From: Pyricularia pennisetigena
Taxonomy: Eukaryota > Ascomycota > Sordariomycetes > Magnaporthales > Pyriculariaceae
DNA length: 64,000 nt
Direction of reading: 5' to 3'
Assembly: GCF_004337985.1 (NCBI RefSeq)
Contig: NC_043741.1
Span: 136,747 to 200,746 of the forward strand
Made by a program: the position numbers and the translations under genes. The notes below the pieces were generated by a model, which saw only the letters and a list, made by a program, of their open reading frames with translations, did no database searches and was not told the origin of the DNA. Within the stretch, counting starts at the first letter, position 1, and every line of letters begins with the position of its first letter. Of this stretch, positions 22,779 to 31,460 are shown one piece after another.

Positions 22779-23269
22779 CTATTCCCTTGTTTGAAACCTG
22801 CTGGTCTTTGTTCGCTGACGTACATCCTTCTGGAACATGTATGCGAACCCCACCAAACAATAACAAGCCGCACATCTGTCACGGCATCTCATACGGTCTG
22901 CCTCCTTGGGCACACGAGCAGCTAAAATGCAAAAAAAGCAGGTTCTCAATGTCCGCCCAAAACATATATTTTTTGGCTTATGTTTAGGGGTCCCTTCATC
23001 TACTTACATTTCTCGCTCCCCGGCTTGTCCGTAGGCTCCGTTTGTCTTTGGGATCGACGCTCAAGGTCGTTGTGTGATGAATAAGCCCATTCAGTTGCTG
23101 AACGTTTGGTGGACCCGCGGTTGGAAGAACTTTCGACATCTGTTGGAATATTGGCAAAATGATGTGATGTTTGGACCGGAGGTAGCTGTTTGTTTATAAG
23201 TTCTGTCATGGGGGCGGCGATGCCGAGATTGGCAAAGATGAAAATGCTGTAGATTCGCTTTGGGTGCAT
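22779..23269 (-). CDS. Candidate small secreted protein, two exons
   Basis: My model: exon 1 23269-23008, intron 23007-22922 (donor GTAAGT, acceptor GCATTTTAG, 86 nt), exon 2 22921-22779, 134 aa. The start MHPKR is followed by a hydrophobic stretch (IYSIFIFANLGIAAP) that reads as a signal peptide. The mature N-terminal part is polar and Ser/Thr-rich with dibasic sites (TKRSAT, LERRSQ) that Kex2 could cut. Exon 2 adds a Cys-rich cluster (RCRDRCAACYCLV: four Cys in ten residues). Without splicing the frame stops three codons after the donor. A TATATATAG on this strand near 23532-23540 could serve as TATA box. No family recognised. It could instead be chance splice-like signals in AT-rich DNA. 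Confidence 0.38.
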
Positions 23270-24239
23270 AGCTGTGGTTCTGCAACTATTCCTTGGATAC
23301 AATAGGTTGAACTAGAATAATCCTAAAAAACAAAAAAAAGCCTCAAGAAAATTTGGAAATGTCGAGGACGCCTGAAAGACTTTTGTACAAGGTGGACATT
23401 GCCATACTAAAGAATACTAAGCTTTTGCAAGGTGTTGTTGACAAGAAAGACAAAGTGATGCTAGAGCTTTGAATACTCCAATTTAGTTTCTAAATTTGAA
23501 TTGTATGACTAGCCAATAGAGCTTCCACCACTATATATAGAAATGGCGAAAAGGCGATTGATTTCATACCTTGCAGTTGCATAAAAGTTCGGAGGTTGTC
23601 ATCCTTCTCATGAATCAGACGGGGAGATTGAAGTGCTTCCTCAGAGCCCATGCATCACCTTCAATACCATATTATATGAAAATGGAGGTGATCTATAAGC
23701 CGAGACGAGCAAACATCATGCTATAAGCCGTGTAAACTGCAAGTCTCCCAACCTCTTTTTGGCGCGAAACCCTCCCCGGCCATCAACGACTCGTTCGCAC
23801 CCTTTTCGCACTGAACCACTCTTTCTTGCGTTCTTGCTCAGCAGTTCTTATTCCACTTAACCTTTTTTTTTTTTTCCGCCGCATCCTATGGCGCAGTTTC
23901 CGCCCTCGAGCGCAGATCGAACCTGACGAACCCTTCCCGCATGGCTGCCCGACAGTTCTCGGGCCGAGATCTTCTCCTCGAGCTTGGAAGGTCGTGGAGC
24001 TGGAGAACGTCGGGGGACCCTTGCCTTTTGAATCTGCTGCGGCTGTGAGGTGTTGGATCAGAGGTGACAGCATATTCCTGGGGGATTGCGTAAATTAGCA
24101 ACCAACCAAGCGTTTGCGACAAATGTCAAGGTAAGCTTATAGATGGACTTTTGGCGGAAATTTGAAAATTCCATAATTGACAAATGAAAAGAATACCTTT
24201 TTGGTATGCGCTAGTTATCAAATGAATATATATCTTCAG

Positions 24240-24585
24240 TCATTCCAATCGCGCTGTTGAGCTTTCAAGCTTAAGCAGACTTGCGTGTTTTCTATGTAAA
24301 CTGTTGCAAGATAATTCTTTTTCAACTGCTGTATCCGGCTGGGTGATTTTAGTCATCGGGATTACTACCACCGTAACGGTGGCGGATTTCATCTCCACAC
24401 AATGGAGAGGGGCGGGTGTATGCCAGACAGATCTAGAAATATACAAGAGTTGGGCCCAATCCGTTTTTGCTACTACCGTCTGTTCAAACTCCCTCAATGC
24501 CTGTAGTTTGTTCAAAGCGGCAGTGGCGGCATGTAGGTTTCGCGAGAGTATCGCAGAGGTAGTATCTGCTACCGTAGCGGCGTAG
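24240..24585 (-). pseudogene. Possible coding relic
   Basis: One minus-strand frame is open from about 24585 to a TGA at 24240 and reads like real protein, with a helical, Ala/Leu-rich beginning (AALNKLQALREFEQTVVAK) and no frame breaks. There is no credible start, and the plus strand is also open over most of it. Could be the remains of an exon or chance. Family unknown. Confidence 0.22.
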
Positions 24586-24890
24586 TATGTTCTGTGAATA
24601 AGGACGAGACAATTGTCTTTTGTGGTTATTGGCTGACATTTGGAACAAAGCTTGAAGCAACCAAAGAAGAGCTCGTCCCTCTATCTGCTGGTGTCTTTAG
24701 TGATGTCTGCTACCTGTCTTGTAGCCATGCCTTCGGCTTCACCCGTGCCTTGAAATGAAGGCGCTGCAGATTTCAACTTGATATGCCTCGAGAACAGAAC
24801 TCGCATGCCCTTCGAGTCCTCTCCCAGCCTTTTTATTCCTTCCAAGGCTCCCCCTTGCTCCCCAGGAAAAAGGTAATGTATGATGGATCA

Positions 24891-25655
24891 TTAACTTCCT
24901 CTTTCAGCTTCTGGGTATGCCTTTGATAGCCAATCACTACGCTTTTTGCTAGGCGTAAGTACTCGATTGACGGGATATATTTCTGTGATCCTTGTTATCC
25001 TGCTGCACACATGTTGTTTATGACTTTGATAATCATCCCCAGACGGGAAATGACAAAGGAGAACCAGGAAGCTTTTCTTTGCGTCGAAAAGAAAAGCCAG
25101 GTTCTCAACCAACGTAATGTATTGTGGCAGCTTGGGCATAGTCTGGTCCAAAGTAGTCGTACGGCGATTGATAGTTACAAAAGACGGAGATCCTGCAGGC
25201 AATTGTTTCGGAAGAGATAAAAATATTGCTTTAACGTCGTTTCGTCGAAATCTTTCGAAATTTGGGCGAGGAATATCAGGATGTTGAGGTTTGAGGAGTC
25301 CCTAGCCCAAAGGGACAAGATGCTAGCAGCCACAGGAAGTTTGAAATCTCTTGTGAAACAGCGCGAGAAAGTCCAAATTAAACTTGAGGTTATTCGCACT
25401 CCAATTCTGACGCTGCTCCTCGACCCAATCTGCCCATTTACTAGGTTCTTCCGAAAGCTTTGGCTGCAGTGTATGAATGTTTGCCCCGGCCAGTTGTGCA
25501 GCACAGATAACGGATGATCTGCCCTCGATGCAGCGCGCCCCCTGTGAAGGGAATCCGCCAGGGTAATAACCGTCTTGACGCATGTTCCAGAGAGACCCGA
25601 GGGGCCTGGACCACTGCTGTTCGGTCAATATTGCATCATGTTGGAGGGATCTCAC
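24891..25655 (-). pseudogene. Probable decayed gene with frame breaks
   Basis: Three minus-strand frames overlap end to end: 25655-25323, 25504-25175 and 25202-24891. Each hands over a protein-like reading to the next (SEEPSKWADWVEEQRQNW; then FKLPVAASILSLWARDSSN; then LPQYITLVENLAFLFDAKK). That is the pattern left by two frameshifts in one former gene. No start, no signal peptide and no family recognised. Overlap of long frames by chance is the alternative. Confidence 0.3.
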
Positions 25656-28430
25656 ATACTTTTAAGTTTTGGATGAGGCATTGTGCTTGTGTTACTTTGA
25701 GTCTTTGACATTCTAAGCAGTCGAAACAATCTGACTGGCTGCTTCCCCGCTTCTCGATGGGACGTCAACCACTCATCCCGAATCTGTCTCAAAAGCTATT
25801 AGTTAAAGTGTACCGTCATTTTGCCATGTCCCCCTTGACGAACGGCGTCTGGCACCGTGGTCGCTTTGCCAAATTGATGAATATGTTAACACATCAGCTT
25901 ATTCGATGCCGTTATCAGTGACTGTGCCTGCAAGAACCTGGCCTCTTCAAAATGAGGAATTGCACTGCCAAAGTGGTGATGCAAATGCCTATCCCATTGT
26001 CGACTGTTTGTAAACATGGACGCCCAATTGCACCAACAAACGTGGAAAGGCCGGCGAACAGAATTTCGCGCTTGCCCGCCCCAACCCGTGGAGGGCCTCC
26101 TATGTTTTGGATGCTTGGCGGCGGTGGTCGATTTCTGGCCAGAGATCCGGCCTGTTATAAGATCGACGTGATTTGCTGGTTAGCCAATAAAGAGCCATGC
26201 TGGTGGTTAGGCTGTTTTGTACCAGTTCCAGGCTCGTCAACAACGCGAATGCACATCCACGCCTGAGCTGGCTAGGATTTTCTCGTCACTCTGTTCCACT
26301 CCAATCTGTTACGGTATCTAGCTGCCTAGCATGTGCCTGGCGCCCAGACTGTGATTGACTAGCCCACGGGCAATGCAAATCAGACTCGCAAAATTTATGA
26401 ATCATTGCACATTTACACGAGTTGCGGGATTTTTTTTAACGTTGTCGGGACAGTGATTCAAAACGTAGAAAAGAGTTGTGCTCTGCAGTGTAACGAAATA
26501 AGCATGCTTCTTTACTTTTTTTCAATGTCGACTTTTATTTAAACTGCCCCTATTAAGAACTTTTATAATCTTTGTGTATACATGTGCTTCTTTGAACAAC
26601 TTGGATACGAAAAACCCAGGCTTAATTAGGAACTAGCTCGAAGGCGTTTGAACAGATATGAACAATTCAACATGCCCTAATGCTGGGAGGAGGTTGAGCA
26701 GAACCAAGACCCAACAATCGCAACAACTGAATTTCCTTCTCACAGTTTAGTTTGTAATCTCTCAGATCGCCGTCCGCAATGTCACCATGGTGTTTGATTC
26801 TCTTTCTGTGACTCTGGCGACAAATGCTCCCATATGCTAGACCTAGGTAATAGTTTTAGTGGCTTGTTTACCGTAACGTGGAGGATCAGAAATACTTTTC
26901 CGAAGTTGGCGATGAATGATATTTTAATACACATTTTTGTTCCCTGAAGGAGGCGTCCCAGACCACAGAAAATGCCTTGCCGCTTGCGTGGCCTCGATTC
27001 GGTTTATCGCGATTAACGGACTTTCCTGTCGGCCGCAATGAACACCCTCGAAAGACGAACCGGTATCAGCACATTATACTTTCGAATCCATGGCCTAGAA
27101 CCAGGCCAATTTACTTGGTGAAACACGGGAAGTTGGCTAGAACATCATTACCATGTCGCGCCCGGAAAAAAAAGAGAAAAAAAACAACTCAGGATAGTAC
27201 CCCGGCAGAGTTTTCCGGGCAGTTGGTTCGTCGTGTGTGCTAAGGGTTGCATGACACAGTTAGTGTATATGGACTTGGTTTGCCTCAGACCTCTTTCTCC
27301 TTCCTGCAAGGAATTTCCCTACCATGTTTTGGCGGGGCCAGCCCTCGTTGGCAGCTTGGCTGTTTCCCTTTTAGTCCCGTGGTTTTTCCTAAATCGTGTT
27401 TGTCCTCCCTTAATCACTAACCGGCATTCCATTCTAACTCGCAAACCTGCTGTAAGAAACTTGATATTTAGGCAGGATCGTACCAGCAACCGAGTCATTC
27501 GAGAGATTCCCTCTAGCTCCATTGAGAAAACCACAAAGCAGATCGTAGTGGATTGCCATTAGTCAACACCGGCCTCGGAAAGCCCAAGATCATCTTCCCC
27601 TCGTATGACAAGGCCGACGAAATGGTATTTTACCTCCACCCGGCTCAAGAATTTATACTTTATTATATTCAAACACCCCCCCAGGTTATTTAGACCAAAG
27701 AGTCCTTTCTCAACAACACGCGGCGTCTTGTGCGTGCAGATCAAACCCGGCCTTTGGTTTTCTTTCCAAACCTGTGGGGCCAATCAATCGCCTTGGCGTT
27801 TGTTGATTACAGCGTCGCCAAGATGTTTCCAGGCCGAAACGTGCGCAGCTCGCACAGCGGGGCCTGCGATTGAACTATACGGTGCATTGGATGGTGAAAC
27901 CTTGGCGATTGTCGATATCGCGACGTGAAAAAGGCGCCCTGAAGCCAATTTGGCCTAGGGCTGCGACCCTCCCTCGAGACGAACGTTGTTTTACTCTGGT
28001 GGCTGCCTTGATGAACCACTTTGTTAAGGTGCCAGTCTCTAGTAATTTCTACCAAAAAAAAGTGAAAAAAAACTTCTGTAGACTATTACCGTGCTAAGCA
28101 GTGAAATTTGGTCAAATTTTGGTGCTGTTTGGTATAACATTTGTCTTGCTAAATGTTCCGTTTTTCTAGTTGTGTCTTATGCTTACTCAGGGTATATTAT
28201 TTACAAATCAGCGTTTCCCGCTCTATAAAAATACACTTGTACAATTTCGCAAAACATTATTCGTTTTGAACCCTGGATGGCGCACAAGTTAAATCTGCGA
28301 TTAAGGCCACTGCGTTTCTGCAAACCTTAAACCCTGGTTGTAAACCTTTATTTAGCTCGGAGGAGTTTGATTGCTCCATGGTCTAGGCGATTGACAGTGG
28401 TCGTCCTCACGCTAAGCTGGCTTTTACATG

Positions 28431-28438
28431 TATATAAA
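28431..28438 (+). promoter_or_regulatory. TATA box of the 68-aa secreted protein gene
   Basis: Perfect TATATAAA 117 bases before the ATG at 28555, giving a leader of roughly 85-90 nt. Confidence 0.6.
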
Positions 28439-28554
28439 GCCGCAAGCCGTACGGGGATTTACCGATTTGTTATCAAGACAGCATCCCAACTACACAGCTA
28501 TTCGGAAAATTCTATCCAATTTTGTTATATTTCTGAACAACCCCTAGCTTCACT

Positions 28555-28910
28555 ATGCGTTTCGCTACTTTCGTATCACTTTTCCTTCTGCGAGCTGTTG
28601 CTGTTGCAGCTGGAAATAAAGACATTGGAGGTAAGCTTACGCCATCTGCCCACGAGTACAAACTCGACACCATTTCCTTGTTTTGCGCCGTGTAAACTAA
28701 TTTCGTTACCTGCAGAGGTGTGCCGAAACGATGGCGACTGTTTTAAATGCAACCCGGCTGGCAAACCGCTTTTTTGCCAATGTAAGTCATGAACGACGCA
28801 TTCCTCAATTCTCCAGCGGAGAAGCAGGTGCTGACCGTTTCGCAGCCAACCCCATTGATAAAAACGATTTCACCAAGAAATGCGCCGCGGCGAGCGGTCC
28901 ATGCGTTTGA
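28555..28910 (+). CDS. Small secreted 6-cysteine protein (effector-like), three exons, 68 aa
   Basis: Exons 28555-28630, 28716-28781 and 28846-28910. Intron 1: GTAAGC to TGCAG. Intron 2: GTAAGT, CTGAC branch near 28831, TCGCAG. Both joins keep frame (G|AG and T|CC). The product starts MRFATFVSLFLL, a clear signal peptide of about 19 residues ending AVAVAAG. The mature peptide is about 49 residues with six Cys at 28, 34, 37, 46, 60 and 67, spaced C-x5-C-x2-C-x8-C-x13-C-x6-C. An even number suggests three disulfides. Opening motif CRNDGDCFKC; closing motif KKCAAASGPCV. No exon is long enough to be seen as a normal open frame. Function unknown; the layout is that of fungal effectors or small defensin-like peptides. 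It sits alone in gene-poor DNA, as effectors often do. Confidence 0.68.
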
Positions 28911-29365
28911 AAAGGGCCGAGCCAGTAACTGAGGTCAGAAGCCAGTGGGTTGGATGAAATACCCGTTGGAGGGGCCGAACCACGCTGGCCGGGACGTGGC
29001 GGGCTAGTTTTGTTTGTTTTTTTGAAACCTTGCACCCTTGTATATAAACTCGAACGAGAGCCAGCACTCTTGGAAAATACATGTATATATTGACGACAGC
29101 CATCTTGTTTTCAGCTATTGCCCATTCTATACGTGAATTATATGTATTTGATTGATTGACGGTCGGAGCATAGGGTCTAGTACTGACTATTTTTGTGCGT
29201 AAACTTTGTCTATCGCCAGGTGCGGTAAGTGGAATTAGTGATTACCCGCATATAGCAATACGATATACTGCGTTGCTTGACCTGTGAGCCAGCCAAGCTG
29301 CATCAATCCGTAAAAGTAAATATAAAAACCTCCAATTCATCAAGTCTCCTTGAATGGGCCAAATT

Positions 29366-29566
29366 AACAAATACGGGATTGTTTGCGGCTCCTGAACCAA
29401 TCTTCGCATATCGACCCCTCGGCCTCTCTTGTCAGGCATATTGCTCCAGAGCCTTGTTTTACATCGTCCATCACTTCCTCAATCTTTCCTACAATCTTGG
29501 GTCTTTTTTTGCGGCGCGCAAGGGCCGCCATAATGTGTGCATCTTGTTCGGCTTCACCCGCATGTT
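29366..29566 (-). pseudogene. Possible exon relic
   Basis: Open minus-strand frame of about 67 codons between stops that reads like a charged helical protein (IMAALARRKKRPKIVGKIEE, then VMDDVKQGSGAICL). It lacks a start. An acceptor-like AATTCAG just upstream could make it an internal exon of a lost gene. Confidence 0.25.
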
Positions 29567-29692
29567 TCCTAGGTACGAAACTGAATTATTTGCTCAAAGC
29601 TTCTTGTGGCTTGCTGAAGTGCTTACCATACCAGTATTAGAAGGAGAAAATTGATTTTCAATACTGAGATGGTGCTTGGAACCCGATGACAC

Positions 29693-29896
29693 TTGGTCGA
29701 TGGCCTACAGTCTTCGAACTGGACAAACGCCAGCTCAAGAACGTATTCTAGGCTTCGGTACTACGAGCCAAGATACAGCCAACATCTTTCGTTTTGGGTC
29801 TATAGTCAACAGCAGGGCACTCGCTGGGATGGAATTCCCAAGGAACCCTCTTTCAAGAAGAAACCAGATTTCTTCCTTCTCGAATCACGTCACTGA
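29693..29896 (+). pseudogene. Possible C-terminal coding relic
   Basis: Plus-strand frame ending at TGA 29894-29896 with strongly protein-like composition (RLRYYEPRYSQHLSFWVYSQ; then DGIPKEPSFKKKPDFFLLES). There is no ATG. The adjacent frame at 29676-30029 is also open. Family not recognised. Confidence 0.25.
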
Positions 29897-30322
29897 ATGT
29901 TTTGATTTTCAGTTAGAAGACCTTGCCGGATTAAGCGGCACACACAACCTCGCCTTCTCTCGCAACCCAAGGAGCGGGACCTTGAGGACGGTAGTGAATA
30001 TGCCCAAAAGGGAATTGGAGCTGCCGTAGGCTACGGTGTTGAATGGTAACCCTTTCCTTTTTTTTTTTTTTTTTTGGTCGCCCACCCCTGAGCACCACCC
30101 ACTGGCATATAGACTCGGCGGCGTCGGAGGGCAGGGCAAGGACGAGAACGCTCGTCTCCGAGGCAGCCAAGTTGAAATGGACCAGGGGTAGAATCTGTCA
30201 TCAAATCCAAAGGCACAGATGCGCTCAGCTCAGTGTGTGATTTGTTGCGAGGACGAACGGTCGGGCTGAGCTACACTGCTACAGTATATGGCGCTTCTGC
30301 AACTCGAAAGTCTTGCTAGATT

Positions 30323-30697
30323 TTATCGTAGCCCCTGGAGCGCACACATGAGAATTCCGTCGCGACCTGCTTCGGAAAGCTCGGAGACGCAGCCATGCAG
30401 CTTTGGGATACTGGAGAGGTGGCCCTGGGCGATTCCGTACAGGGATTTGCAGCACTGCCCGGCCATCTGGGGCGGGCTTTGTATCTCGACCTTGGCCGGC
30501 GACTTTGCCAGCGTTGGCTTGCCGCGATCGAGCCGCCACTGTTGCGTAGCTTCGAGCATGCATTCTGTCTCGACCGCACTGCCAAGCAGCCCAAGCTCGA
30601 AAGAGGGGTCGCGGCATTTTTTCACCGCCGCCATCGTCACTGCAATGGTCTCGCAGACAATAGTCGAGTGACTCGAGTCGAGATTTGTGTTCGGCAT
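30323..30697 (-). CDS. Hypothetical protein, 124 aa (may be a fragment)
   Basis: ATG at 30697, single exon, stop at 30323. The reading is protein-like and helical (MAAVKKCRDPSFELGLLG; ECMLEATQQWRLDRGKPTL; SSIPKLHGCVSELSEAGRDG) with moderate GC and no low complexity. No signal peptide, membrane helix or known motif. The opposite strand and the neighbouring minus frame are also open here, so composition alone can mislead. It may be a truncated copy of a longer gene. Confidence 0.33.
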   Translation of the reverse strand: MPNTNLDSSHSTIVCETIAVTMAAVKKCRDPSFELGLLGSAVETECMLEATQQWRLDRGKPTLAKSPAKVEIQSPPQMAGQCCKSLYGIAQGHLSSIPKLHGCVSELSEAGRDGILMCALQGLR

Positions 30698-31403
30698 TCC
30701 GCCGACTTTTCAACCGATTTTGCAGGCGGAAACCCTGACCTCGCTGGATTACCCTCGACGCCCTTCCGGCTGGTCACCTTGTGCCGGGAGTGGATATAGT
30801 TGGCGCATTTGACGAAACTAGGGGGCCAAATTGAAGGGGGAAAAAAAAAAAAAACAAGAATGAAAACCAGCACCGCTTTTCCTAGCAGCTTCTCGGCGTG
30901 TTATGTTGGACGTGGTCCTATTTCTGATCAGCAGCCGGCGAGGCAACTGAGACCCGTCCAAAGGCTGGCACTGGACCTGCCAGCGAGAACGGTGGTGGCG
31001 GTGGAAGATCCCAAAAACAAAGATTAGCAAACGGATGCTGCCGATGGATCAAGAGGTTATTGGCCTGATCAGTGCTGGTGTTGCTATTTTGGTGGCAACT
31101 TGCCGGCGTGTTGATATAGTAATTGGTCATATATGCTTTGTCATCCATGATTGAACCCATGTATGCTACTGCTAGTGGTAAACACAAGGCCGTCTGTAAT
31201 GAGACCTATGGCTTATGCGTCTGTTGTCACCGCTGGGAGAATCCAGTCCAAGCGTGTCGGCCAAGCATATTCACAAATTTCACATCAGCAATTGTTATTC
31301 TCAGGCTCCAAAAAAACACCCGTAATTATTAATTGCGCTGTAAGGCTACCGTCCCATCAAGTTTCCAAACAAGAGTTTTTATAACAGACAAAAGAAAAGA
31401 AAC

Positions 31404-31444
<41 letters not shown>

Positions 31445-31460
31445 CTTGTAAACTTCCTCA
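30698..31460. other. Intergenic region
   Basis: Contains an A run near 30840 and the AG microsatellite. No gene seen. 3' flank of the GH55 gene. Confidence 0.5.
31407..31439. repeat. (AG)16 microsatellite
   Basis: Perfect AG run, 22 bases beyond the stop of the GH55 gene and so probably inside its 3' UTR (as CT on the transcript). Confidence 0.9.

Larger units (their letters stand above)
23270..28554. other. 5.3-kb gene-poor region with decayed coding traces
   Basis: AT-richer, many short frames on both strands, no intact gene supported. Protein-like stretches at 24240-24585 and 24891-25655 (minus) are listed separately. A more GC-rich patch at 23880-24060 is open on both strands but not recognisable. 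Confidence 0.45.
28911..30322. other. Intergenic region with coding relics
   Basis: No intact gene. Two protein-like relics are listed separately. A 17-base T run lies near 30059-30075. Confidence 0.45.
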
